Shown here: one piece after another, positions 10,805 through 23,992 of the stretch
Position numbering within the stretch: position 1 is the first letter of the stretch
How the letters are laid out: the number at the start of each line of letters is the position of its first letter
Assembly: GCA_018398815.1 (NCBI GenBank)
Contig: CM031610.1
Location: 31,123,435 to 31,187,434, forward strand
DNA length: 64,000 nt
From: Conus ventricosus
Taxonomy: Eukaryota; Mollusca; Gastropoda; Neogastropoda; Conidae
Reading direction: 5' to 3'
Position numbers and translations under genes: made by a program
The notes under the pieces: generated by a model
What the model was told of the DNA's origin: nothing
Databases searched by the model: none
What the model saw: only the letters and a program-made list of their open reading frames with translations

Positions 10805-11349
10805 GTCAGTTTGCCCTCCTGTAGCTCGTTCCTCAGGTTTTTTCCCGCTTGCTGGGGAACTGTTACAGCTGCATGTGTGTTGTGCTGCCATGTTGTGTCC
10901 TGTGTTGCTGTGCAAGGAGGAGGAGGTTGTGCCAGACAACGCTGAAACCAACACACTGAGGAATCGTTGGCCGTCGGCTTTCCATGTGTTGGGGAGTTTC
11001 TGTGGATCAGTTATACACATTTTCCTGTATGAAACCACTTGAACAGATACACAAAAAAAGCAAAACAAATGGATGAAGTGAACGAAATCAGTAGTTTTGT
11101 TTGTTCGATTTTTTTTTCCCCCAAAGCTTTCATTGATATGACTTAGAATGTAGAGAAGACTGCAGAGATTTCACATGAAGATAAAAGTAAAAACAATGAG
11201 GACTGCATGGTTTCATATTTTAGATATGAAATTTATTGATTGAGAGTGTGAATGAATTCACACATTAATTCATTTTGAAGAACTGTGTTCAAGTGAATGG
11301 CCTTGGGAGGCATATAGTAAGATTTTCTCCAATTAGATAAATATATCTT

Positions 11350-11745
11350 TTTATAAATTACAGTTGTGGAGCAAAAAGTCCAGAATATGCAATGTTTCTT
11401 TTCATAAACAGCATTGAGGGAAAAGCCTGGAATATGCTGTACTTCTTTTTGTAAACTACAGGAAGAGAAAGATCCAGAATATCCTTCTTTTGATGAAATA
11501 CTTGGAGTCAGAAGTCCAGCAATACACTTCTGTTTGTAAGTTACATAGAGGGAAAAGTCGAGGAATACCCTGCCATTTGTAAATTACGTAAGGGAAAAGT
11601 TGAGGAATACACCCCTGTTTGTAAGTTGAATGGATGGAAAAATCCAGGAAAACACTTCAGTTTGTAACTTATACAGAGAGAAAAGTCTAGAACATTTTTC
11701 TCTTTGTAAATCACATACAGAGAAAAGTCCAGGGATACAGGTTTT
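11350..11745. repeat. Diverged tandem repeat of about 45 bp, 8-9 copies
   Basis: Successive units share GGAAAAGTC(C/G)AGGAATAC followed by CTGTTTGTAAGTTACATAGA. The copies are strongly diverged, so the array is old. Confidence 0.75.
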
Positions 11746-11909
11746 TTACTGGCGTAAAGGGAAGAGCCCTGCCACAGTTCCAGAGCGACTTCACTTTGGT
11801 CTGTGTGCCTGAACTCTGTCGACATATGCTGGGGGTTGTGTTGGCTTGTTTGATGTGTTTGGTGGATCACTGTCTAATCTGCTTCTGTTTCTCTCTGGTT
11901 TGTCTCTAG

Positions 11910-11930
11910 GGGTCTTCACTCAAACCTTAG
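11910..11930 (+). CDS. Possible alternative terminal exon of the RIM-BP-like gene
   Basis: After the acceptor TTGTCTCTAG the phase-0 frame reads GSSLKP and then TAG. Joined to the exon at 10748-10804 it would end the protein after the linker, before the SH3 domains. Support is only a good acceptor and matching phase. It could be a chance AG. Confidence 0.2.
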   Translation, partial: GSSLKP

Positions 11931-12466
11931 CTCACATCAGGTACTTGTGAGTGTGGTTGTGTGTGTGTGTGTGTGTGTGCACCGACCTGCTTGTTTCAAT
12001 CTTAACTGGCTTCAGTAGATGCAGAAAGGTTTTGACTTTTGCCAGCGTGCACTGATGTGCCCGCACATCGTTGTAGCTGAACTGCATGAGGTGTGGGCTA
12101 GAACACACCCAAGCTTGCGTGTTCAGAGCATCAGTGTTGCTGCTTTGTTTGCCTTTCTTTTTTTTATTTGATCCATTATGTGGGTGCTGTAAGTTATTTT
12201 TTAGTCATTTGTTTTTCTTTTTCTTTTTTTTGTTGTTGGCCAGATTCAGTTTTGCAGATACCTAACTTTTTTTTTCTTTCTAGATTTGACAGATGAATTG
12301 GAATCGTGGAGCTCCTGGATTTCCTGAAAAGAGAAGTGAAACGAAAAGCTGTTCATGTGCTTAACCTGCAAGGCAGTGTAGAGCAAGTTTGTCATTCCCG
12401 TTCGTTTGTTTCTTCGCTGTCCCGTCTTTTTGTTTGTTTATTTCGCAAGGTAACTCTAAAACAGCT

Positions 12467-12487
12467 GGGGGGGGGGGGGGGGGGGGG
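12467..12487. repeat. Poly-G homopolymer, 21 bases
   Basis: An uninterrupted G run followed by a G/A-rich stretch to about 12510. Confidence 0.9.
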
Positions 12488-14420
12488 CAGAGAGTGTGGG
12501 GGAGGGGAAGAGATATCGGTCAAATGATACTGTTGTACATTGGGTCAGTAAAGCCTGAAGCAGGCACTTGCTGCCAAACTATCAGAGAGGGAGACAACTG
12601 GTGCACCGTTCATTATGACTGGGCTTCTATGGCTCTGATGGGCACTGGGACCAGTGACTGAACTAGATGTCTGTACAAAACTGGCAAGGTGCTCAAAGGA
12701 AAAAAAAGTCTGAAGGCAGTCCAAAACTTTGCATGAGATGTTTTGTTCCTTCATGCAGTTGGTGACAGAAGCATGCAGGGTTTGCTTCCCTTTCCTTGGA
12801 GGCTGCTGTCATTGTAGTTCGCGACCTTTTTTTTCTTCTCTGCCTTGAAACCAAGGCATTTTACGGTTGGCTGTAGGAATATTTTGGAATGGATATCATT
12901 TTGTGTGCTTCATTGCAGCGCTGATCATTTTCACAGGTTCCCAAGGTTGCATATGGGGTCTTAGTAGCGCTGGAAAGTGATGGTGCTATAATGTTGGCAG
13001 TGAGTATCCGATCAGGTCGCTGTGAGCAACATGAATAATTAGAATGATGGAAGGTGAACTGTTTGGAAGAGAGCAGTCTCATGGTCTGGTCATGGTCAGG
13101 CTAGCAGGGTCTTTTTTTTTTTTTCATTTTCAGTCCTCCTCTGAACTCAGAATTACTTGAGGAAAATGTGTTTGTGTCCACAAGTGCATGGTGGCGATCG
13201 CCATCATGGTTCTCCCCTGATAGGGATGCTCACTCCCACTGGCAGTTATTATCATCAGTAGAGGAGGGAGTACATGGTGTCTTGCTTATGCTGGATTAGA
13301 ACAAGTGCAGGGCACATTGTCAAGGTGAATTTGCAGCTGTGCTGTGTCTCTTCTGGTGGGTTGGCTCGTGGCAACTTGACGCTGATGGTGTTCAGTGGAC
13401 TGCGCAGCTGTTGCCGGTGGAGGTTGAACCTGGAAATGGCTATGTACGAAAGAACTGGAATGAACCACATCGGGAAATGCCATTCTCTGGGTGAAGGAAG
13501 GGGGAGTGAGGGAGAGAGCATGGAAGACAAGACCACAAAATGACACCACCACCACCCGAAAAAAAGATAGAAATAGTTGGACTTTGTCTAACAGATTGAG
13601 ATTATAAGACCAACTTGTACAGTTGGTTTACATTTGGTGTTTCTGTAGGTTTAAAACTAATTCAGTTCCAAACGACATTCAGTACTTTAGCGTATTCTTA
13701 GTTCTGCATGTTATTTCAGAGTTCAGGATATTTATTTGACCCACATATGCTGATCTTTTTTTTGTAACAAATTAATGTAAGTTGAAGGTATTTATTTTGT
13801 TTGTTTTTTATTTGTTGTGTTATTTTTGTCAGTTTACATGCAGTAATGAATTATGATAACACTGCATGATCTGAATTTGGGTTTTTTTTTGCGTGTGGGA
13901 AGGGATTTGACTTTGAGGCTTTGCTTTGTATCTATAGTTGTAGGAAGCAAAGTGTGTGTGTGCGTGTGTGTGTGTGTGTGCACGCTTGAAATTCAAGCAA
14001 AGCAGTTACCAACAAAGTGGACTTCAGTTCCCAGTTGGTCAGACTGCCTTCAAAGCAGGTAGTGCATTTTCTCAATAATGTATGGATTTCCCTTTTTTGC
14101 AGACTTTAGTTCTTTTTTCGATTTCTCCTATTTCCATGGTTTTTCTGCATACCTTGATTCTTCCATCTGCCTTGCTTTTTTAGTTCATCCCAGCAGTCTG
14201 AAAATGTATGTGAATGATGAAAATAACAGGTAGAACACAGGGAGTGTGTCCTGAATCAGGTAGATGCAATGAAAGGGTTGAAAATATGGTCCTCTTCAGT
14301 CTGAGCAACTGTCAACTTGGTCTGTTAATACCCTGGTCAAGGACTTCAGCTGAAATGGAAGTTTATGCTAATTTGTTTTTTCTTTGTCATCAGATGTTTA
14401 TTTTTTACTTTTTTTAAAAA

Positions 14421-14421
<1 letters not shown>

Positions 14422-14469
<48 letters not shown>

Positions 14470-14480
14470 ACACACACACT
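14422..14480. repeat. (CA)n microsatellite
   Basis: Nearly pure CA tract with one CC interruption near 14468. Confidence 0.95.
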
Positions 14481-15101
14481 ATTGCTTTTAAAACAAAATA
14501 TGTTAAAAACATAGTGTGTTTGTGTAAAAAGAAAATAGCACGTGATCATATTGTTACATGTCAAGACATGAAAAAATTAATTCCAGTGTTGAGGCAAAAT
14601 AGTGCCCAGGCCATCTTTGAGCCACCAGCTCTAACATATGTTTTTGTATGCTTAGAGCGCACTCCATTGGGGAAGTACTTACAGGTTCCTTTTTGTGTGT
14701 GGGGCGGGGATGGGGGATATGTGTGGGGAGGGAAGATGGAATAATGTACAAAGCTCAAAAGTGACAAGGGCTGAGAAAGGTTTAGTTTCTGTGCCTTAAT
14801 GGTTGTTGAATTAATTAGTTTTGTTAAAAATTTTAACTTTTTTTTTCCTTTGAAACTTATTTGAAAAATTTAAGTGTTTTGTAATTACCATTATTACTCA
14901 TATAAGCACTCAGATAAGCACACACATATGCACACACACATACTCAAACACACTCACATATGTATACACACACACGAGCACACGCACATACACACATACG
15001 TGTGCGTGCACAAGCATAAGCACATACGCTCTTTCTTTCCCTATCTCTCTTTTTCGGCACCGTCTAATATCATGATCAGTGGAAAGATATTAAATGAATC
15101 T

Positions 15102-15132
<31 letters not shown>

Positions 15133-15248
15133 ACACACACTTAGGTTTACATCAGTGTGAGAAGAAGAAGGCTTAGCTGATTGAACTTTACCTTCACCAA
15201 GAGATTATGTTTTACCCATACGTGTTTGCCTGTCAGCAAGATTATAAA

Positions 15249-15545
15249 GGGTCTATGGTCTAATGGCTAAAGCATTTGCCAGCGGAGTTGACGGTCGTAC
15301 TTTTAAAACCACTCATAGAATTGGATGTGTGTGTGTGGTGGTGGGGGGGGGGGGGGGGGGGGGGGGGGGGGGCTTGAAAACCTCCTCTGTCTACTCAGCA
15401 ATAACTGGTACCTGATTTAGTTCAGGGAAGGTTGAAGGCAGGCAGGGGAAGGAGAAAGATAGGCTCCACCTTCCAACATGCCGTACTCTGACAGTTCACT
15501 GCCCCTGCGGCCAATAGGTTTGGGAATTTTAACCAACCTTTAAAT
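15249..15545 (+). mobile_element. Degenerate tRNA-derived SINE-like element
   Basis: It starts with a tRNA A-box-like sequence (TGGTCTAATGGCTAAAGC), with the B box decayed (CGGTCGTACTTTTAAAACC). After a GT tract and G30 (15343-15372), the body reads CTACTCAGCAATAACTGGTA, TTTAGTTCAGGGAAGGTTGA and AGGCTCCACCTTCCAACATG. I associate this body type with dispersed invertebrate SINEs from memory, so the call is tentative. Confidence 0.4.
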
Positions 15546-16079
15546 TATTAAGATTATGAAAATAAAAGAACTAGAACTAATTTTGATGTAACACGGTGAA
15601 AAAATGGATTGTTGTCCAGGTTCAAAGCCTATCAAATTTTGGTTCAGGTCCGTGTAGCTGATCCAAGTCGAAAGGTGGCCCTAAGATCCATTCAGCAGGA
15701 TTATTTTACTGAACTTGAACACTCTGAAGTTTCTATTTACGAATTGATGACTGTCTGTGAATTGATAGATTTTCATGTATGTTGAAACCTTCTACTGATA
15801 TAGATGCTGGCCTGTCATGTTTTGCCAATGTCCTGTTACAGAAAAGTACATGGGAAATAGCTCTTTCAGCATTACTTCCCCTGGTAGTAAATGATGTGTG
15901 GTGGAGGTCTGCACTCCCTGGATGTCGTTCTAGTTTTCAGTGTACATTCCTAGAGTTAGAGATGTCAGGAAAAAAAACAACAACTGTGGTGGAATGGGCA
16001 CATGTTGACATTTATCATAACAGCCTTCTGGAGAATGTTTTTGTGTCAGTGGTAGGGAATTGAAATGGGAGGCATTGGT

Positions 16080-16860
16080 GTGGGTGAGCTATTGTGGGTT
16101 AATTATTGGGAAAAGAGAGAGAGAGAGATGTTTCTTGTGGGTTTATCATTGGAAAATACAGAACCGAGGGAAAGGAGAGTCGTGAGTTGATTGTTAAGAA
16201 AAAGGAGGGAGAAAAACAGAGGTGTGTTTATCATTAGCTGATTATGGGGAAAACAAGAGGGAAAAGTGTATTCTTATGACAGTTCATGTTGATCATGGGG
16301 AGAAGAAAAGAGGAGAGATAAGAGAGGCATGTTTATTGTAGTTTCATCATGGGGAAAAGTTGAGAGAGGCGTTTATTGTGGGTTGATCATGGGAAAAGAA
16401 GAGAGAGAGTTGTGTGTTTATTGTGGGTTAGTCATGGGAGAAAAGAGGGAGGGGGGGGGGGGTAATTAATCATGGGAAAAAAAGAGAGAGAGAGAGAGAG
16501 GATGGGGGGGAGTGTCTGTTGTGGGTGAACCATGGAGAAAAAAGGGAAAGGTGGGTGTTTATTGTGGGTTGATTGTGTGTAAAAAGGGAAAGGTGGGTGT
16601 TTATTGTGGGTTGATTGTGTGAAAAAAGGGAAAGGTGGGTGTTTATTGTGGGTTGATTGTGTGAAAAAAGGGAAAGGTGGGTGTTTATTGTGGGTTGATT
16701 GTGTGTAAAAAGAGGAGGGGTTGACAGGTATTGTGGTTTAATCATGAGGAAAAGTAGAGGAAGGGGTGTTTATTACAGATTAATCACAGGGAAAACATAA
16801 GGGGAGAGGAAGGGTGTGTATATTAACTGTGAATTAATCATTGAGGAAAGGGAGAGAGAG
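16080..16860. repeat. Minisatellite: diverged units around a 42-bp core (16551-16718, 4 copies)
   Basis: Core units start at 16551, 16593, 16635 and 16677 with GTGGGTGTTTATTGTGGGTT and end AAAAAGGGAAAG. Flanking degenerate units repeat TTTATTGTGGGTTGATCATG followed by a GGAAAAGAGAG purine block. A G10 run sits at 16452-16461 and AG tracts at 16483-16500 and 16853-16870. Confidence 0.9.
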
Positions 16861-18072
16861 AGAGAGAGAGCAGTAGAAAAATTAGTATTATGGTCACATT
16901 CCTATTCCTAGTCAAAGGGAGGAGAAGGTTCAAGTTAATTTTGCTTGAATTATAACAGCTGTGCTTGCCTCCTGTAACTGTGTTTGAAGACTACATGCAC
17001 CACTGCCGTCATTTTGTACCTTCGCAAGTCTCTCATTTGCTGAAGATGTCCCCCTCTTGGATGCCAAAAATGGACTTTGTTTCTTGGACTTTAAGAGGTC
17101 TTGCATGATTTCCATTGGTTTGGGGAAGTTTGAACAGCATACACATAATGTACATTTGGCTTAAGCTGCTGGAACTTACTGTCATGAAGTGGTTTTCACT
17201 GGTTAAGTCTGGCATAGTTTGCATCACACTCAGCCACGATTGTGCTGTGTTTTGAAGGTGAATGACTGCACGTGTCTGTGGTTGTGCACACTAGAGGTTG
17301 TCATGGTACACTGCCACTGAACAGTTTACCGTGTGCATTATATTGAAAGTACATTTACACAATTACAAATGTGTGCTGGATTGTATATTTTGCATATGTG
17401 TGATTGTTTGAAAAAGAGAACTGGCTGCTCTGTTGAAATACAACTTTAACATGGCTAGTCAGGTTTTTGTATGTGCGTGTGTCAATATGCGTTTGTACGC
17501 TTTTTGAATTTCATATTGCTCTGGGAGTTGGTGTATATGAAATGCGTTTTTAAGCAGTGCATATTGTGTTATACTGGTATATGTGCTGACACTCACTAAC
17601 TTGACAAGGGGTACCAACACACTGACACATTAAAACGCATGCCTGTGTTCAGTGTTGGCATGTTCTCTGCGGGTGAATGGTAATTTTGTATTCTTTGCAA
17701 ACCCCAGTGGACGTACTGTTGTGTGCGTGTGTGTGTGTGTGAACATTGCTTGGGGCACCTACTTGTATTTGTGATGTTAAGAATCATTTAAGTGTGATTT
17801 GTATGTATACATTGCAAACATTTTAAAAGTAAGCAGAGTGAAGGTGTGATGGTGTTTCTGTGCAGTAGATCATCACATGCACTTCTGTTGGTTATAAATA
17901 TGGAAATTGAAATTCTGTTTAAGTAAAACCAAAAAACAGTTAAGTGGGAAAGTAAGTGGTAAGAATTTATATATTTGTTGTATCACTTTCATCACAGATT
18001 ATACACATCTCCTCCCCCCCCTCCAACATAAGTGCCTACCTCAGTAAGTGGAATGGCGTTGGTTTTGTGCAG

Positions 18073-18309
18073 GAGTCTCAGGGTAACCCTCGCAGCAGTA
18101 TTCGCTCTCGTTCCCCAGCCCAGGCCCGAACCGCCAGCCCATCCTGTCTGGAGCCCAGCTGAAACGCCACACCTCCGATCCAGCCAGACCAACGTCTTGA
18201 TGTTGGGCCCAGCCACACGCCTGAATCTGCAGGCACCACCCTACCTGCCATCCAGTCTTTCACTGAGGAGCTCCCCAAAGTCACACCCGAATTGGTTCAG
18301 GTCTTTGTG
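18073..18309 (+). CDS. RIMBP2: RIM-binding-protein-like: exon leading into the second SH3 domain
   Basis: After the acceptor TTGTGCAG, the phase-0 frame reads ESQGNPRSSIRSRSP. After a slip it reads PNRQPILSGAQLKRHTSDPA, and after a second slip VGPSHTPESAGTTLPAIQSF, then TEELPKVTPELVQ and VFV. In RIM-BPs the second SH3 begins after an acidic EELP-type stretch with (I/V)FVALFDYDP, so this exon appears to stop at that boundary. The exon end is either 18300 or 18309; both donors are weak (GTCTTT, GTTCAG). No SH3 exon was found afterwards. The frame from here reaches a stop at about 18417, which I take as intronic or 3' UTR read-through. Confidence 0.5.
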
Positions 18310-19227
18310 GTTCAGATGGTTTTCATCAACCACCGTAGAATCTTTGTGTTCAACTGCTTCAAGCGTCGGTGTCGCATCCGACATTCTCCACGTGCAGGCT
18401 CCCCTGGTGGTAATTGAAGCTGTATTCCATTCAGACATTTCTCTGTGAAAAGACGCTTTTCACGAGGGAACGACAAAAGTGATGTGCCGGCCAAATTTGG
18501 AATTCAGTAAAAATGATGGAGATATGAAGTCTGTGCTTCAAAACTTGGGCTGCTGCAGTATGTCCAGAGATTTCACTTTTTGAAAACGTACCGTGGGTAT
18601 AATCAGTGGCAGTCGCTGCGGACAAGTGAACCCGATTTGTAGTCTTCACAGAATCGTTTTTTTTTTGTTTATTTTTTTATGTTCACCTCTTCATAAGTTG
18701 TAGTCTTCATTTCATATCATTCAGTGATCAGATGTTTCTTCATGAGTATGTTTACACTCCTGCATCCCCCTCTTCCGCCTTCGGCAAATGAAAATGCTAT
18801 GTTCCGTATCGTTTTTTGCACGAGTATTAGATTATGTTGTCATTTTAACAGTTGTTGTTGGGTTTTTTTTCTCAGATATTTTTGATCAAGAAAGTTGTTG
18901 TTTTATTTGCCTTTGGTGAACAGCGACTGTGTTGAATGAGCACACAAAGTCAAACTGGTGGTATGTGACGTTGGTTTGACTTGTCAAGGTGTCAAACAGA
19001 ACAGTGTGAAGAAACGGGCCGTGGGACCAGGCAGTGGTGTGAAATGATACAGTAAGACATGACAAACTGTTGGAGAGGAACACCGCTGTGAAGCAAGAAA
19101 CAGTCAGATGGGACGTCAGTGTGAAGTAAATAACCATCAATGGAACGTGGATGTGAGGCAACAAGCCATCGGATGGAACATCGGTGTGAAATAATTCGAT
19201 GAATGGGACATGACTTGGATGAGACAG
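18310..19227. other. Non-coding stretch after the last RIM-BP-like exon
   Basis: No exon recognised. From about 19080 it holds decayed relatives of the 30-bp repeat that follows (GTGTGAAGTAAATAACCATC, GGAACGTGGATGTGAGGCAAC). Confidence 0.5.
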
Positions 19228-19975
19228 TGGTGTGAAGTAACTGGATGTATGGGACGTTGGTGTGAAGTAACTGGATGTATGGGACGTTGGCATGAAGTAC
19301 TGGATGTATGGGACATTGGTGTGAAGTAACTTGATGTATGGGACGTTGGTGTGAAGTAACTGGATGTATGGGACGTTGGCATGAAGTACTGGATGTATGG
19401 GACGTTGGTGTGAAGTAACTGGATGTATGGGACGTTGGTGTGAAGTAACTGGATGTATGGGACTTTGGTGTGAAGTAACAGGATGTATGGGACGTTGGTG
19501 TGAAGTAACAGGATGTGTGGGACGTTGGTGTGAAGTAACAGGATGTATGGGACGTTGGTGTGAAGTAACAGGATGTATGGGACGTTGGTGTGAAGTAACA
19601 GGATGTATGGGACGTTGGTGTGAAGTAACTGGATGTATGGGACGTTGGTGTGAAGTAACTGGATGTATGGGACGTTGGTGTGAAGTAACTGGATGTATGG
19701 GACGTTGGTGTGAAGTAACTGGATGTATGGACGTTGGTGTGAAGTAACAGGATGTGTGGGACGTTGGTGTGAAGTAACAGGATGTGTGGGACGTTGGTGT
19801 GAAGTAACAGGATGTATGGGACGTTGGTGTGAAGTAACAGGATGTATGGGACGTTGGTGTGAAGTAACTGGATGTATGGGACGTTGGTGTGAAGTAACAG
19901 GATGTAGGGACGTTGGTGTGAAGTAATTGGATGTATGGGACATTGGTGTGAAGTAACAACTTGACGTATGGGACT
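19228..19975. repeat. 30-bp minisatellite, about 25 copies
   Basis: The unit is GTGAAGTAAC(T/A)GGATGTATG plus GGACGTTGGT. Because 30 is a multiple of three, several frames on both strands stay open. The - strand reads SHTSCYFTPT or VTSHQRPIHP repeats (up to 357 codons) and the + strand reads MGRWCEVTGC repeats. Single-base losses in a few units (near 19295, 19390, 19730 and 19907) move copies between frames. Nothing suggests translation; I treat it as a satellite. Confidence 0.95.
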
Positions 19976-22900
19976 CGAGTGCGAGGTAACCAGGTGCCGG
20001 ACAGGACATCATAGGGACCATGGAATGGGAGCTTTGGATGAAGCCATAAGCCGTGGGACTGAGCAGACCCTTAAGGTCAGCACCAGATGTGAGCTGCAGG
20101 ACGCTGGACTCGCCCAGAAATCAACCTGTGCGTGCACACAATGAGGTGTGCAATGTTGCCGCAGAAAGTACTCATGGATGTTCTGAGCTGTCATTTCATT
20201 TGATTTTTCTTTAATTTTTTTTTTTTTTAAACATGAAGTAATGTGATGGAAATATCAGTTTGGATCAAGAGCTTGTTTTTGGTTTTGTCTGGGTAATTTG
20301 ATTATACTAGTAACAATATTGTGTAAAGATAAAACAATAACGCTAACAAAGATGGAGACTGAAAGGGAGTTTCATCTCACCTGTCCAACAGTGCAGATAT
20401 GTAAAGTCCTACAACACCTGTTTTTCCAGGGCGTATGGGTGTCGTTAAGACATCTACTCCTCGACACATTCATGTACACAGGATAGTATTAATCGACTTG
20501 CCATTCGCACACTAACCAGCAGAAAGTACTCAACACCTGTACAGTATAGTAGTCCGATTCATTCATTTTGGGTGCATGTATACCCTCCTGTGAAATGGAC
20601 TCAAGCCCTATGCTGCCACTCACCTACCAAGCCACAGGTATCATCTCGTTGCACAGAAACTTTGTTCAGATGGTTTGTTATCGCTCTGATGGTAAGATGA
20701 TGAACATAATACTGTTCTGCTTATTTTGTAGATACACAAATGTGCATTTGATTTTTTTGTTCCCTGTTCTACAATTATGCTTGTGCAGAAATATCATACT
20801 GGAATCGTTTATCCTCATACAATGGTCACATTTTGTGCTGGGAGGTTGTGGAAAGTTAATGCCAAATAGAAATGAGCGCTTCTGTGGAAGAATAATCCCC
20901 CTTGCGTAAAGGATCCACATAGTAATAACACCTCTACTCTGGAGTAATGATCTCCCTTGCACAAAGGATTGGCATGGTAATGACATCTCTACACCAGAGT
21001 AATAATCCCCCTTGCATAAAGAACTGGCACGGTAGTAACCCCTCTACACTGTTGCACTTGACTCAGGACAAGGCATGGTTTAGATTACTGACTGTTCAGG
21101 TGTCTGCTACCTATGATCCTATGACCTGCTGGTATGGGACAACGATGAAAAAGTGGCCATCTTTTTTTTTTTAACTGGGAGTGGTCCGAGTGGGAAGAAG
21201 TAGGAGTGAGGATTCACTTTCAACTTCTTGCATATTGGTCTTGTGAAACAAACTAAACATATGTGGTCTGTAGTCAGGTTCTTTCAAACAACTAGAGAAT
21301 GCTAGCAAGAAGCATATTGAAGTTGGGCAAACCACCAAGGTTTATACATGGAAAAGAACGGGAACTTGTGACTTTTGTCCGTTCAGTGGGTGATCATGCA
21401 ATGCTCCACAGCGAAAACAAGCCGGTAAACAATATTTGGTCAGTATGGGGAAAAAAATCCTTTTTCATTTATTAAATTTTTTTCCAGTCGTTTTGGAGCC
21501 TTTTGTTTTACAAACATATGAAATGAAAATCCTGAGCTTTCACTCGTTTCGCCATTGTCCCTTAGCTGTAGGTCATAGGGGTGTAATAAAGGGCACTTGC
21601 ACAGTCACAGATCTACGTCATTCTTTGTCCCCTATCATGTGCAACAGGGTAGAGGCACTGCAACCAGTACGCTACTTCTTGTGAAAAACATTGTGTTCCA
21701 TTGAGAACACGAGAGCAAAGTTGAAATGTTGATCATGTTAAACAGAAATGGCCAAGCTTTTTTTTTTTGTTTCTAATCTGATCACATGCTGACAGTGAAT
21801 GTTACAGTCACATTACATTATTATGTTTTAACAATGGATTTGACACCTTGCCTTCAAAGTACGGTTTGGGGGAGTGGGATGGGAGGGAGAGGAAGGGGAA
21901 TGGAAGAAGAGGGGATCACAGCGGTGTAAAGGTTGGGGATTTCCACCGTTATTTACATATCAAAATGAAAGGAAGAAAACAAAAAGGATTCTGGGCTGTA
22001 CATTTTACATATGCACACTGGGATAGAAGCAAAGATGAAGAGCTGAACTTGCAGAACACTTACAAAGAACTAACAGAATTTCAAACTTCGACGAAGTGGG
22101 TGGGCCTCCTTCACCTCAGAATTCCTTACATTTTCTATCCATCCATATGTGAGAAAATCAGGATCTTTCCGAGTTCATTTGATTTTCAACACAGGTTGAA
22201 CAAGAAATCTCTCTTTTGGAGAAGTCTAGAAGCATCATTGTTGGTGTTGTAATTAGAAGGAAAAATTCACTGCCATTATATGTATTTGAACAGATTGATG
22301 TGAAATGTAACAATGTAGCCGTCTCCTTGAAAAAAGTTACAATTTTCAGGTGCATTAGCTTCTGGAAAAAAAAAAAAAGCATTGTTGCGTTTTTTTTCAT
22401 GCCTAATCCACTGAAAAGGTTAGGTACATGTTTAATACATTTAACTCAACAAATGCAACAAGTTGTTACACTTTTAGAGAAGAATGCTATCAGAAATTTC
22501 CAGTGTAGACATGTTTACCAAAAGTAAATCACTGTTTGTGAGCGCCATCATGCTGAAATGCTATAAATAGTTTGGTCAGCAGCCCCACCAGGGGAGGAAA
22601 AAAAAAGAAGAAAAATTAGTCGGAGAAGATTTTCCCAGTTCTAAATCTGAAACATCTGTGCACAGCAAAATTTAAAACAGAATTATGAACTACATTTCAG
22701 TGCTGCTGAAAAGTTCAAATAGATGAACATGATAATTATGATCTATTACCCATCAACAGCTAAAGGTAAAATTGTCAGTACTCCATTGCTCTCACAAGTT
22801 TTCATTTAAAAAAAACTGAAGAAAGCAGTCGTCTCAATAACAGAAATGTGACACATGGTACATTTGTTGCATTTTTTTTGTCGGCTGTACACAACCAGGA

Positions 22901-23989
22901 CTACAATCTTCTTGTAGAGTACAAAACAAAACAAGGTATCGACCTTACCTTTGTCATCCAGACTACTGCAGTGTTACATATTTCTGGGAGATTGCTGTAT
23001 TGTTATATTTTATGTTGTGTCCGAGCATACCTGTGTTGTGTGTTTGACTTCCCATTATCATGAGTGAGCATACTGGCAAAAGAAGACTGTTGTACTGTTC
23101 ATAGCAAACGTATATCCCCATCCATCCATCAATGAAACACACAATATTTGTAATTTGTATGACAGTATGATCCCATAGTTTCAGTGTTGTAGCTGTTTCA
23201 GTCACCATTTCAGGGCATAAAACATTGCGACATGCACCACACACCTTCATACTTTATACTTTGAAAGCTCAGGGAAAAGAAAAGAGTTTGATTTGTGAAC
23301 ATTGATAAATGAAAAAAAACAACAACAAAAACTGCAAATTAAGTGAGAACACTAAAGGATGCTTTGTTGTGGAGGGTTGACAGTTTCTTTTTGTTCATGC
23401 AGTCATCAGAGAAAGATCCTTGATGACCAGTCTGATCCTTTGATACATGAAATAATTGAATCGCAAGTCATCAATGGATGTTAAATCATGCTAGAGCAGA
23501 TATGTACACAGATAATGTAAAGGATTAAATTTTGGGTTCAGTTATATCGGAAAAAGGTTTTTAAAACACATTCTACAGAAACTTGTTCTGAAACCACCTG
23601 AAAACTCACACTTTTTTTTTCTCTCAAAATATACAGTTATAGTGAAGATATGTATCTTTTTCCACAGCTCAACTCTAATATTTTAAAATAAATTATCAGG
23701 TATTTGGGGTCTTGGGAAGGAGTCAGCATCGCTCATATGAAAAACACCTGATAAAAACTTGATTGAAAGTTTGAAACCGTTCTTTTTCACAAAATAGTTT
23801 GTAGAGAGGGTATCCTCTTCCACAGATTATCTCTAGCTCTGTTTGCCAAATTTGTAAGCAGTTTGTGGTGTTAGAAAGGTGGTTTATATTAACAACAACA
23901 AAAAACCATATATATGAAATATAAGATGTCAAAATGGTGAGGTCAGCGATGAAAGCTCGCGTTTCTTAAATCTACAATATTGTTATGCC
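19976..23989. other. Non-coding AT-rich stretch
   Basis: No gene or RNA recognised. A diverged repeat of about 54 bp occurs three times at 20880-21045 (unit with AATAATCCCCCTTGCATAAA and a CTCTACAC/CTCTACTC end). Confidence 0.55.
20880..21045. repeat. Diverged 54-60-bp tandem repeat, 3 copies
   Basis: Units share CCCTTGC(G/A)(T/C)AAAGGA, GGCA(T/C)GGTA(A/G)T and CTCTACAC, at about 75% identity by eye. Confidence 0.7.
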
Positions 23990-23992
23990 TTA

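Larger units (their letters stand above)
10805..18072 (+). other. Long intron or non-coding stretch with several diverged minisatellites
   Basis: No convincing internal exon apart from the short one at 11910-11930. It contains a degenerate repeat of about 45 bp (11350-11745), G homopolymers (12467-12487 and 15343-15372), CA/GT tracts (11957-11979, 13951-13980, 14422-14480, 14920-15003, 15103-15140), a SINE-like block (15249-15545) and a 42-bp array (16551-16718). Confidence 0.5.

Noticed and set aside
12306..12400. Open frame MELLDFLKREVKRKAVHVLN as a candidate exon after 12282
   Set aside because: An acceptor-like CTAG precedes it, but no donor of quality, no phase match to neighbouring exons and no known domain.
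18886..20021. Long - strand open frames of 357 and 294 codons
   Set aside because: They are translations of a 30-bp minisatellite whose unit length is a multiple of three; no start context, domain or splice signal supports a gene.
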